A DNA stretch of 10,240 nt from M55B154 sp964345775 (GTDB taxonomy: Bacteria; Spirochaetota; UBA4802; UB4802). Each line of letters opens with the position of its first letter. Positions within the stretch are counted from its first letter, which is position 1. This document shows positions 1-6,446 of this stretch, one piece after another. The translations under genes were made by a program, and so were the position numbers. The stretch covers positions 1 to 10,240 of the forward strand of contig CAYFSO010000105.1 of NCBI GenBank assembly GCA_964345775.1, written 5' to 3'. The notes beneath the pieces were generated by a model that was given only the letters and a program-made list of their open reading frames with translations, searched no databases and was not told where the DNA came from.

Positions 1-38
1 AGGAGTCGAGTTTCGACCGCAGACAGGCCGGGGGATGA
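1..38 (+). CDS. Possible 3' end of an upstream gene (partial)
   Basis: The first bases are GC-rich and end in a TGA at 36-38 in frame 3 (peptide ESSFDRRQAGG). This is followed by the hairpin at 45-91, a usual layout for a gene end plus terminator. Frame 2 is also open, to a TAA at 95-97 (ending GPLLPRR), and would run through the hairpin. Too little sequence is present to choose a frame or name a family. Coding here is inferred from composition and from the hairpin position only. Confidence 0.25.
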   Translation, partial: ESSFDRRQAGG

Positions 39-44
39 TGGAGC

Positions 45-91
45 GCGAGGAAGAAGGGGGCCTGCCGCGTGAGGGCCCACTTCTTCCTCGC
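45..91 (+). terminator. Strong stem-loop, terminator-like without a T-run
   Basis: Positions 45-62 pair with 74-91, an 18-bp stem with a single G-A mismatch (57/79), around an 11-nt apical segment. The stem is GC-rich and contains GAGGAAGAAG opposite CTTCTTCCTC. What follows (CCGTTAAGTTGTT) is not a true T-tract, so this may be a weak or factor-assisted terminator or an mRNA-end hairpin rather than a classic intrinsic terminator. Confidence 0.45.
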
Positions 92-248
92 CGTTAAGTT
101 GTTATGAACACCATGAGTTTATAACTGCGAAAGCAGGAAGAGGTATAATCTTTTCTACGACTAGAAGAAACGAAACGAAAAAGAAGGGTCAGAGCATCTG
201 AAGAAAGTAATCCAAAAACAAAAAGCGGGAGAAGAAAAGAACAGCAAA

Positions 249-281
249 GCACATCCATGTGCCCCCGTACAACATCCATGT
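249..281. repeat. Two copies of palindromic ACATCCATGT
   Basis: ACATCCATGT occurs at 251-260 and 272-281, 21 bp apart. Each copy is ACAT-CC-ATGT, an inverted repeat around CC; the first extends to GCACAT-CC-ATGTGC (249-262). A third copy lies at 745-754, so copies flank the FlgM-like gene on both sides. The function is unknown; a protein-binding site or the remains of a repeat element are both possible. Confidence 0.4.
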
Positions 282-297
282 GGGAAAAACCTGCCCC

Positions 298-681
298 TTA
301 CCCTGAGAACTGCGCCAGCAGCATTTCCGAGGTGGCAGCCAGCCTGCCCGGGGAATCAAAGGGGTACCGTCCCTCCTGCACCGATTCACGCAGCCTGGAG
401 ACGATCTCCTGCCGAACGCCGGAGTTCCTGTCCTCCTCCATCTCCCTGATGGCCATCTTTACTCCCGGCTCGTAGATCCTGGCAAGACGCCCGATCCTGG
501 CCCTGTGCATCTCAGCTACCTTCTTCATCTGGTAGAGCCGGCGGGCTTCGCTGGATATCTCCACCATGTCCTCACCGCCGCTGGCCTTCTTCAAAAAGGC
601 TTTCGGCCGCCTGTTGCCGTCAGGCTGGTCAAACATGGCAACGTTTCTTTTGGTGGTGCCGGTAAACTGGTATATTTTCAT
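298..681 (-). CDS. FlgM-like anti-sigma factor
   Basis: A protein of 127 aa. The region after residue 39 (VEISSEARRLY) resembles the conserved FlgM segment before its sigma-binding helices. The C-terminal part, about residues 89-122 (RQEIVSRLRESVQEGRY, then FDSPGRLAATSEMLL), matches the FlgM pattern of a helix, G-x-Y, and a final 'iA..ll' helix. FlgM proteins hold the flagellar sigma factor (FliA, sigma-28) inactive in the cytoplasm until the hook is complete. I placed the start at the ATG at 681 because GAGGTG lies 7 nt upstream; an in-frame ATG 13 codons earlier has no such site. No flagellar gene is visible nearby, and at about 127 aa it is longer than the usual ~100 aa, with a basic, charged insert in the middle. 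It could instead be an orphan FlgM-fold regulator of another sigma factor. Confidence 0.6.
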   Translation of the reverse strand: MKIYQFTGTTKRNVAMFDQPDGNRRPKAFLKKASGGEDMVEISSEARRLYQMKKVAEMHRARIGRLARIYEPGVKMAIREMEEDRNSGVRQEIVSRLRESVQEGRYPFDSPGRLAATSEMLLAQFSG

Positions 682-744
682 CTTAATCACCTCACTTTTA
701 CAAGGTTTTACTCTCACCATCTATATATAGTATCGCCAGTAACT

Positions 745-754
745 ACATCCATGT
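745..754. repeat. Third ACATCCATGT copy
   Basis: Identical to the copies at 251-260 and 272-281 and placed about 64 bp upstream of the FlgM-like start codon, so the same 10-bp word lies on both sides of that gene. In this position it could act as an operator, but this is inference. Confidence 0.3.
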
Positions 755-801
755 TTAGCCATATTTATGTGTAGTATGCATTTTTTTAAAAAAATTACAG
801 G

Positions 802-811
802 GGGTCAGAGC
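802..811. repeat. GGGTCAGAGC repeat, second copy (first at 186-195)
   Basis: GGGTCAGAGC is found in the same orientation at 186-195 and 802-811 (here within GGGGGTCAGAGCCTCTTTT, 800-818). Such GGGGTCAGA-type words are often seen in REP-like sequences linked to REP-associated Y1 transposases (RAYTs) in deltaproteobacteria and related groups. This link comes from general knowledge, not from a transposase in the window. The two copies bracket the FlgM-like gene. Confidence 0.35.
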
Positions 812-902
812 CTCTTTTATTCTTTTATTTGCCCTTAACCGGGACACCATGCATAATGGCTATCACCATAACACAAGAAACACCAGAGGAGACATAAGGC
901 AC

Positions 903-1841
903 ATGCGGCGCAGGGTTATAGATTTTTTTAAGCGGTATTACAGCACACTGAACATGGACCCCCGGGTCATACGGCCCCGCAGGCCCCTTGCCGAAGAAGG
1001 GGAACAACAGGCCGAACCCACCCGGTGGAAGGTGAACCTGCTGCTTTTGGTCATCACCCTGGTCACCACCACGCTGGCAGGATCATCCGGGGGGAACACC
1101 CTGAAGGAGATCGTCCTGACCGGCCTTCCCTTTTCACTCACCATCATGGCCATACTCCTGTCCCACGAGATGGGCCATTACCTGGCCGCCAGGCGTTTTA
1201 ACATCAATGCCACTCTGCCCTATTTCATACCGTTTCCCTCTCTCATAGGCACCATGGGGGCCGTCATCAAGATCAAGTCACCCATACGCAGGCGACGCGC
1301 ACTCCTCTACATCGGGGCAATGGGCCCCATCGTGGGCTTCATATTAAGCCTTGCCGCCGCCATCGCCGGCCTGTACATGTCCCAGGTGCGCCCCCTCCCC
1401 GAGATGCAGCCGGGTGCCTTCGTTCCCATATTCGGCGACTCCCTGCTGTTCGCATTCCTGGTCAAAATGATACACGGCACCATACCGCAGGGGCACGACG
1501 TCTTCCTCTCTTCATACGCCTGGGCAGGCTGGATAGGCTTCCTGGTCAACAGCCTCAACCTGATGCCCATGGGACAGCTTGACGGCAGCCACATACTTTA
1601 CGCCCTCATCGGCCGAAAACAGCTCTACTTCGGCTGGACCGCCTTCGCCGCCCTCATAGTGCTGTCATTTGTATGGCCCGGCTGGATCGTGTGGGTCATC
1701 CTGGTACTGCTGTTTCTCATGATCGGCCATCCCCCGGTGGAAGACCCCACCCCCCTCGGCGTGGGCGAAAAAATAATCGGCTGGTCCTGCGTGGTCATTT
1801 TCATACTCACCTTCATCCCCGTGCCGGTGACCCTGCCATGA
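903..1841 (+). CDS. EGY/S2P-type intramembrane metalloprotease (family M50)
   Basis: Site-2-type zinc protease that would cut substrates inside the membrane. With the start at 903 it is 312 aa. The zinc motif HEMGH is at about residues 88-92 in a transmembrane segment, and the third ligand motif N-x2-P-x3-LDG (NLMPMGQLDG) is at about 219-228. Around these are some 6-8 hydrophobic segments. The segments PYFIPFPSLIGTMGAVI after HExxH and GHPPVEDPTPL then FIPVP near the end are typical of the EGY-like branch, which has no PDZ domain. The start at 903 has AGAGGAG (885-891) upstream; an in-frame ATG at 849 (330 aa) has a poorer site. The stop overlaps the start of the next gene (ATGA), so translation is probably coupled. 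Catalytic residues are complete; the substrate is unknown. Confidence 0.88.
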   Translation: MRRRVIDFFKRYYSTLNMDPRVIRPRRPLAEEGEQQAEPTRWKVNLLLLVITLVTTTLAGSSGGNTLKEIVLTGLPFSLTIMAILLSHEMGHYLAARRFNINATLPYFIPFPSLIGTMGAVIKIKSPIRRRRALLYIGAMGPIVGFILSLAAAIAGLYMSQVRPLPEMQPGAFVPIFGDSLLFAFLVKMIHGTIPQGHDVFLSSYAWAGWIGFLVNSLNLMPMGQLDGSHILYALIGRKQLYFGWTAFAALIVLSFVWPGWIVWVILVLLFLMIGHPPVEDPTPLGVGEKIIGWSCVVIFILTFIPVPVTLP

Positions 1842-2800
1842 AAAATACACTTAATTGTGCAATCACCATTGTGCTGCTGGCAGGCGCCATCTCCTGCGGA
1901 ACCGGCCTTACACCGGTTTCAGAGCAAAAGGAACCCGCACGCTACACCGCCACCCCCTTTACCAGCACCATACATCCCATAGCATACCCTGAAGGCTCTG
2001 ACCCCCGTATTGCCGCACTGGAACCATCCGGCATGGTCATAGCGCAGAATACCATATATTTCATCAGCGACGGGCCGGGTCAGCGGTACATCTACCGCCT
2101 TGTTCCCGGCGGGCGCACCTACACCGCACAACGTTTTATCCCCCTTCGCTTCAAAGAACATTTTCTTACAGCCATGACACATACACTCGACATTGAAGCC
2201 ATCATCATCTTGCAGGACGGGTTCGCCATCCTCGACGAACGCAACCGCAGGGTGTACACCGTAACCGGCGATGGCATGACGCGGGAACTGCCCCACAACA
2301 TTGACGACTATAACCGTCAGCATGAAATTGAATTTTCAAACGAAGCAAACGCCGGCTTCGAGGGCATGGCAGCCCGTCCCGGTACCGGCACATGGTACCT
2401 GGCCAACGAACGAAGTCCTGCCCTTATTTACATGCTGCATGAAAAGGACAATAGGCTCAGGGTACAGAACCACCTGCTATTCAGCACAATTACAGGGGAT
2501 GCGAATCCCGACATTGCAGACCTGTATGCCGTGAAAGACGTACTCTACATACTGTACCGGAAAAAGCGACAGGTCATCAAGCTGCACACCCCGTCATCAA
2601 CCGTTCTTGCCATTCTTGATTATAAAAGTGTCACTGAAAACCTGTACCAGTCACCTGAAGGATACGGGTTCGCCGAAGGATTATACATGACCAGTGACAC
2701 AGTTTTTCTTCTCCTGGACAGCAACGGTACTGCATTCAAGTCTCGCAGGGGAGGAAGAAACGGCTGCATGATACAGCTCCCCCGTCACCCCGGCTTCTGA
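1838..2800 (+). CDS. SdiA-regulated / phytase-esterase-like beta-propeller lipoprotein
   Basis: A protein of 320 aa starting at the ATG that overlaps the protease stop (ATGA). The N-terminus is a short signal peptide ending in a lipobox-like LAGAISC, with Cys at about residue 20, so it is probably a lipid-anchored envelope protein. Several blade motifs fit the SdiA-regulated / esterase-like phytase propeller family: DIEAIIILQDGFAILDERN, NAGFEGMAARPGTGTWYLAN followed by ER, and YGFAEGLYMTSDTVFLLLD. These proteins are thought to be periplasmic or surface propellers, but reactions are poorly defined, so I name no substrate. A longer reading frame extends upstream inside the protease gene but is unlikely to be used. 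The overlap implies co-expression with the membrane protease. Confidence 0.7.
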   Translation: MKNTLNCAITIVLLAGAISCGTGLTPVSEQKEPARYTATPFTSTIHPIAYPEGSDPRIAALEPSGMVIAQNTIYFISDGPGQRYIYRLVPGGRTYTAQRFIPLRFKEHFLTAMTHTLDIEAIIILQDGFAILDERNRRVYTVTGDGMTRELPHNIDDYNRQHEIEFSNEANAGFEGMAARPGTGTWYLANERSPALIYMLHEKDNRLRVQNHLLFSTITGDANPDIADLYAVKDVLYILYRKKRQVIKLHTPSSTVLAILDYKSVTENLYQSPEGYGFAEGLYMTSDTVFLLLDSNGTAFKSRRGGRNGCMIQLPRHPGF

Positions 2801-2872
2801 ACTATCCCTTTCTGCTTGTTTTTAATAGAACCCAGTGGTACAGTAAATAGATAAGGTAAACGGAGGAAGTTT

Positions 2873-3649
2873 ATGAGCAGTTTCGTTGAAAAATACGGAC
2901 GATGGGCACTGGTGACAGGGGCGTCGTCCGGGATAGGCGAGCAGTTCGCCCTGCAGCTCGCGGAGAAAGGTTTACATGTTGCCCTTGCAGCACGCCGCAG
3001 GGATCGACTGGAGACCCTGGCAGAAAGGATACGACATACATACGGTGTTGATACCCGCACCATAAGTGTTGACTTGGCAAAAGAAGATTTCATGTCAACA
3101 TTGCTCCCACAGCTTGAAGGCCTTGATATTGGCCTTCTGGTGAACAACGCGGGTTTTGCCACCACCGGGCCCTTTATTGACAATCCCATCGAAAATGAGA
3201 AAGACCAGGTAAACCTGAATGCCAGGACGGTTGCCATGTTATCCCACGTATACGGCAACAAGTTTGCAGCTATGGGACGGGGAGGGATCATCAATGTGTC
3301 CTCTCTAACTTCTTTTCTCCCAATGCCGGGATGGGCAAATTACTCCGCATCAAAAGTATACGTGCTCAACTTCACCATGTCCCTGTGGTACGAATTAAAA
3401 CACCTGGGAGTTGACGTACTGGCCCTGTGTCCCGGCGCCACCGTCACGGAATTCCAGGACATAGCAGGAACCAAAAGAAACGGCATGACACCCGACAGGG
3501 TTGCCGCTATTGGCCTCAAAAAGCTGGGAAAGAAACCAAAGGTGGTTGCAGGCATATCCAACAAGATCATGTCTTTTATGCCACGTTTCATCTCAAAGGC
3601 TATGGCAACCCGTACAGGTGCCATGGTAGTCAAAAGCCTGCAGCAGTAA
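2873..3649 (+). CDS. Classical short-chain dehydrogenase/reductase (SDR)
   Basis: An NAD(P)-dependent oxidoreductase of 258 aa, a normal length for a classical SDR. The Rossmann dinucleotide motif TGASSGIG is at residues 15-22, the NNAG motif at 91-94, the catalytic Ser in NVSS at about 143-144, and YSASK (Tyr157, Lys161) completes the active site. The segment AARRRDRLETLAE after strand 2 (basic residues ARR) points to NADP(H) preference. The later part (LCPGATVTEF) resembles the DltE/YqjQ-like 'SDR a' group often acting on lipid or ketone substrates, but the substrate cannot be read from sequence. GGAGG lies 7 nt before the ATG. It follows the lipoprotein gene by 72 nt; a weak -35/-10 pair (TTGTTT 2816-2821, TACAGT 2839-2844) could give it its own promoter. 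Confidence 0.9.
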   Translation: MSSFVEKYGRWALVTGASSGIGEQFALQLAEKGLHVALAARRRDRLETLAERIRHTYGVDTRTISVDLAKEDFMSTLLPQLEGLDIGLLVNNAGFATTGPFIDNPIENEKDQVNLNARTVAMLSHVYGNKFAAMGRGGIINVSSLTSFLPMPGWANYSASKVYVLNFTMSLWYELKHLGVDVLALCPGATVTEFQDIAGTKRNGMTPDRVAAIGLKKLGKKPKVVAGISNKIMSFMPRFISKAMATRTGAMVVKSLQQ

Positions 3650-3655
3650 TCTAAT

Positions 3656-3723
3656 TGACCTCCCGGAACCGCGATCACATAATGTGGTTCTTGCGGATTA
3701 ATAAAATACATACAGGGAGGTTA
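3656..3723 (+). promoter_or_regulatory. Candidate RBS-sequestering leader of the gamma-carbonic anhydrase gene
   Basis: ACCTCCC at 3658-3664 is complementary to GGGAGGT at 3715-3721, which is the ribosome-binding site of the gene starting at 3726. With a G-U and a U-A pair the helix extends to 9 bp (3656-3664 with 3715-3723). Between the arms a second hairpin can form, GAACC (3666-3670) with GGTTC (3686-3690). Folded, the mRNA leader would hide the Shine-Dalgarno site. A thermosensor, a switch or chance complementarity are all possible; no known riboswitch family is recognised. Confidence 0.35.
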
Positions 3724-3725
3724 TC

Positions 3726-4250
3726 ATGCCACTATATGAAATTAACACCCGCAGACCACAGGTTGGAGCAGGTACCTGGATCGCCCCTTCAGCCGAGATA
3801 ATCGGCGACGTACGTATAGGTAAGAATTGCTATATCGGGTTCGGGGCCATTATTCGCGGAGATTACGGCACCATCATCATCGGTGACGAATCGGCCGTGG
3901 AAGAAGGGGTCACCATCCATGCCAGGCCCATGGGTGAAACCAGTATTGGGAAAAGGGTTACCATTGGTCACATGGCCATGATACACAATGCCACTATTAA
4001 TGACCTTGCCGTTATCGGGATGCAGGCCATGATTTGTGACTACTCCGAGATTGGGAGATGGGCCATTATCGCCGAACAGGCCCTTGTGGTAAACCGCCAG
4101 AAGGTACCCGGCGAGATGATATACGCCGGTTCACCCGCCAGGGAGAAAGGCCCGGTTCAGGACAAGCACCGGGAAACATGGAACCTTGCCAAGCAGGTAT
4201 ACGTTGATCTCACAGACCAGTACAGCAGCAGCTTCAAAAGGATCGATTAG
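3726..4250 (+). CDS. Gamma-class carbonic anhydrase / left-handed beta-helix protein (PaaY/CaiE-like)
   Basis: A protein of 174 aa, the usual size for this family, built from hexapeptide repeats (for example IGDVRIG, IGKNCYIG, IGDESAV) that form a left-handed beta-helix trimer. Three metal ligands are present: His65 (VTIHAR), His82 and His87 (IGHMAMIHN). The Arg44-Gly45-Asp46 pair of the active-site region (IIRGD) is also kept. The usual N-x-Q-D segment before the first His is changed to SAVEEG, as in a subfamily found in many anaerobes, so CO2 hydration is likely but not certain. A C-terminal helix follows the helix domain. The ribosome-binding site GGGAGG lies 5 nt before ATG. It may be cotranscribed with the dehydrogenase 76 nt upstream. 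Confidence 0.85.
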   Translation: MPLYEINTRRPQVGAGTWIAPSAEIIGDVRIGKNCYIGFGAIIRGDYGTIIIGDESAVEEGVTIHARPMGETSIGKRVTIGHMAMIHNATINDLAVIGMQAMICDYSEIGRWAIIAEQALVVNRQKVPGEMIYAGSPAREKGPVQDKHRETWNLAKQVYVDLTDQYSSSFKRID

Positions 4251-4261
4251 CTTTCAATTTT

Positions 4262-5767
4262 CTACTCGCTTCCCTTTGAGTCACCTGACTTGTAATTCTT
4301 TCTTACGTATTCATCTATGTATTCCTGCGGCTGTTTCACCGCATCCGCAGGAATGGTAAAGTGATCCTGGTTCATCAGCTGCAGTGCATAGGGATAATCA
4401 TGGAACAGGTCCTGGCACACCTGTCGAATGCTCTTCCCCTCGTTCCTTGATTTCTCCTGTATCAGCTCCAGTGCCTCCCTCTCGAAGTCCAGGTAAATAC
4501 CATGTTCAAGAAGAAAGTTTTTCTGAAAGCCCTTGATATTATCGTTGAGAAGCAGTTTTTTTAGTGTTTCCCCGGGATCCTCCACGGTTTCCTGGTCCAC
4601 GCTGAGTTTTTTCACATCAGTTGATGGAAGGGTCTTCTCAAATTTTATAAGCGTTTTCTCAAATACGCTTAAAAGCCCCCTCGCGCCGGTCTTTTCCAGG
4701 TAAGCCCTTTGCGCCAGGATGCGTAATGCCTCATCCGCGAAATCAAGGTCAATACCATATGCCCTGAAATCCATTTTCTTACCCAGCACAACGGTACTGT
4801 ACTTGCTTTTGAGTATTTTGAACAACCCTTCCTCGTCAAGATCATTCAAAACGACAGTAATAGGGAGACGTCCCACGAACTCCGACTCAAACCCGAATTC
4901 GATGAGGTCTTCGGTACGCGCCTTCTTGAATATATCCTGCTTTTCACTTTGAACCACCTGGTTCTTGTCAAAACCAATGGGCTGCTGGTTAAGCCTTTTC
5001 GTAATAATGTTCTCAAGACCTCCAAACGCACCGGAAACAATGAACAGTATATTCCTGGTACTGATCTTTTTCCGCGAGACCTTCCCGGTTCTCTGGGCTT
5101 CCATTGCAGCTTCCACCTGGGATGCAAGGTCATGTGGCGTCTTAAGATCAACTTCGGCGTCCTCCATAAGCTTGAGCAGGTTTCTCTGGACACCGCTGCG
5201 AGACACGTCCGGCCCATGGGCACTGCCCGTTGCCGCGATCTTGTCAATCTCGTCTAAGTAAATGATGCCGTACTCCGCCCTGTGAATATCACCATCAGCC
5301 TCGTGAACCAGCTCTCTAACCAGGTCCTCTACATCACCGCCAACGTACCCCGTTTCACTGAACTTGGTGGCATCAGCCTTCACGAAGGGAACACCTATTT
5401 TTTTGGCAATAAGCTTAATGATATATGTTTTCCCTATACCTGTTGGACCTATTAAAAGCATGTTGCTCTTAATATTGCCCAGCATTCGCTCATCTTCCGG
5501 GATCTGGTGTTCAATGCCCATCCTGTTGAAATGGGTACAAACCTTTGTGGCAATTACCTCGATGGCCTCTTCCTGGCCAATTACGTATTTGTTAAGGTAA
5601 CTTTCCAGTTCTTCCGGCTTTATGTCAAAGTTGTACTCGGATGACTTGTCACCATCAGCCCCTGGTTTGGATCCAGATTCTTCTGCATCAGGCTTTGCGC
5701 CTTCTTTGAATTCATTCTTGAAAAGCTCGTCAAAATCCGTGGTTGGATCATAATATGGTTTACTCAT
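4262..5767 (-). CDS. ClpX-like AAA+ unfoldase lacking the zinc-binding domain
   Basis: AAA+ ATPase of 501 aa clearly related to ClpX. It has Walker A GPTGIGKT (~107-114), Walker B IIYLDEID (~168-175), the pore-loop GYVGGD (~140-145), arginine-finger/box VII region FVGRLP and sensor-2 TGARGL. It keeps the IGF tripeptide (QQPIGFD) that ClpX uses to dock on ClpP. The N-terminal C4 zinc domain used for substrate and adaptor binding is missing; about 45 acidic, low-complexity residues replace it. The RKH pore loop is altered (VSRKKISTRN), and the C-terminus has an extra ~110 aa of charged helices. Start at 5767 chosen because GGAG lies 7 nt upstream; an ATG at 5779 is possible. A TATAAT -10 (5794-5799) lies just upstream. 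It is probably a specialised ClpX paralogue, degradative partner unknown. Confidence 0.85.
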   Translation of the reverse strand: MSKPYYDPTTDFDELFKNEFKEGAKPDAEESGSKPGADGDKSSEYNFDIKPEELESYLNKYVIGQEEAIEVIATKVCTHFNRMGIEHQIPEDERMLGNIKSNMLLIGPTGIGKTYIIKLIAKKIGVPFVKADATKFSETGYVGGDVEDLVRELVHEADGDIHRAEYGIIYLDEIDKIAATGSAHGPDVSRSGVQRNLLKLMEDAEVDLKTPHDLASQVEAAMEAQRTGKVSRKKISTRNILFIVSGAFGGLENIITKRLNQQPIGFDKNQVVQSEKQDIFKKARTEDLIEFGFESEFVGRLPITVVLNDLDEEGLFKILKSKYSTVVLGKKMDFRAYGIDLDFADEALRILAQRAYLEKTGARGLLSVFEKTLIKFEKTLPSTDVKKLSVDQETVEDPGETLKKLLLNDNIKGFQKNFLLEHGIYLDFEREALELIQEKSRNEGKSIRQVCQDLFHDYPYALQLMNQDHFTIPADAVKQPQEYIDEYVRKNYKSGDSKGSE

Positions 5768-5793
5768 TTGATACTCCATCTTAAGCCTGAATA

Positions 5794-5858
5794 ATTATAC
5801 TAAAGGTATTGATTTTATGACCTGGCGTCAACCAGCTTATCATAAAATACTGATACCT
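5794..5858 (-). promoter_or_regulatory. -10 box and large inverted repeat upstream of the clpX-like gene
   Basis: On the minus strand a perfect TATAAT (5794-5799) lies about 27 nt from the start codon. Immediately upstream is an inverted repeat: AGGTAT (5804-5809) with ATACCT (5853-5858), ATTTTATGA (5812-5820) with TCATAAAAT (5840-5848), and an inner CTGG (5822-5825) with CCAG (5832-5835). No good -35 is present at the normal distance, so the repeat occupies the place where a regulator would bind. Whether it works as a DNA operator or an RNA hairpin is unknown. Confidence 0.45.
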
Positions 5859-6055
5859 CTCATTGGGTACTATACCTCATAGAGTCTTTCTATATGGAAA
5901 AGTTACTTTCCTGTTATAATACGACGGGAATACCCGCATGTATCATACTCATTTTGTAATATAGCACATGCAGAGATTTTATACATAAAGACTGTTATTT
6001 TAGTTAATCCCGTTCTTCTACTATTTCTATATACATCCATCTAAATACCGTAAAT
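5859..6055. other. AT-rich intergenic stretch with an orphan extended -10
   Basis: No convincing open reading frame. A perfect extended -10 (TGTTATAAT, 5912-5920) is on the plus strand without a clear -35. Downstream are a small hairpin CGGG-AATA-CCCG (5925-5936) and a 6-bp inverted pair GCATGT (5936-5941) with ACATGC (5966-5971). A short untranslated RNA starting near 5927 is possible but nothing else supports it. Confidence 0.2.
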
Positions 6056-6120
6056 GAAAAAAAGTAGCTTCTCAAAAACATTTATTATGCCCCCCTGAAA
6101 ATGAGAAGCTACGAAAAAAA
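6056..6120 (-). repeat. Perfect hairpin flanked by GAAAAAAA repeats; minus-strand terminator-like
   Basis: GTAGCTTCTCA (6064-6074) pairs exactly with TGAGAAGCTAC (6102-6112), leaving a 27-nt loop that includes CCCCCC. The 49-bp unit is bracketed by identical 8-bp words GAAAAAAA at 6056-6063 and 6113-6120. Read on the minus strand the stem is followed by seven T, an intrinsic-terminator shape. The symmetrical A-tracts could also be a target duplication around a tiny inverted-repeat element. No minus-strand gene directly upstream explains a terminator here. Confidence 0.4.
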
Positions 6121-6143
6121 TCTCTTTTATTATAAAAAAATGC

Positions 6144-6171
6144 TTGCAAATACTATACATATTTATACTAT
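6144..6171 (+). promoter_or_regulatory. Putative promoter for the small gene at 6214
   Basis: TTGCAA (6144-6149), 16-nt spacer, TACTAT (6166-6171). This would start a transcript near 6178 with a ~35-nt leader carrying AAAGGAG (6203-6209) before the ATG at 6214. Match to the sigma-70 consensus is fair, not strong. Confidence 0.4.
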
Positions 6172-6213
6172 ATACCTGTTAGTCTTTAATGCTTATATTA
6201 AGAAAGGAGCATT

Positions 6214-6435
6214 ATGAGAACACATGAAGAGAAATATGATTTGCGTCATTATACGGATCCCGGGAAGGGATGTGGACATGAGGATAGCAACCATGGGCAA
6301 CCAGTACCTGTACATGCTGAGAAGAAAGAAGGAAAAGATCCAGGGCTGCTCAACCTTGTTATCACCATGTTTGAAGGAAACCTTGTGCATTCCCCAACTT
6401 CCGGGTTAAACAATGTATCTGATTTTCTAAATTAA
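6214..6435 (+). CDS. Small hypothetical protein, 73 aa
   Basis: No family recognised. The case for a real gene is its upstream signals: an almost ideal ribosome-binding site (AAAGGAG, 4 nt before ATG) and a fair promoter. The protein is hydrophilic and rich in His, Gly and charged residues in its first half (HEEKYDLRHY, CGHEDSNHGQ), with no signal peptide or membrane segment. The second half (LLNLVITMFEG) is more hydrophobic. A second frame with ATG near 6225 (61 aa) overlaps it almost fully but has no ribosome site of its own. The stop is 11 nt before a REP-like inverted repeat. It could be a small regulator or a decayed gene. Confidence 0.4.
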   Translation: MRTHEEKYDLRHYTDPGKGCGHEDSNHGQPVPVHAEKKEGKDPGLLNLVITMFEGNLVHSPTSGLNNVSDFLN

Positions 6436-6446
6436 ATACAGCCTGT

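Noticed and set aside
94..279. Minus-strand open frame of 61 aa after the FlgM-like gene
   Set aside because: No ribosome-binding site, low-complexity Phe/Leu/Ser-rich product and a purine-rich complementary strand; probably chance.
781..794. T7A7 palindrome
   Set aside because: Simple A/T tract; could bend DNA but is too short and common to report as a site.
1673..1837. N-terminal extension of the lipoprotein frame
   Set aside because: It lies within the protease gene; the ATG at 1838 gives a proper signal peptide and lipobox.
4251..4261. Terminator between the convergent carbonic anhydrase and clpX-like genes
   Set aside because: Only 11 nt separate the stop codons and no stem-loop is visible.
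6027..6095. Short minus-strand peptide MFLRSYFFSF... reminiscent of some transposase starts
   Set aside because: Only about 25 codons before a stop and no continuing similarity, so not supported as a transposase remnant.
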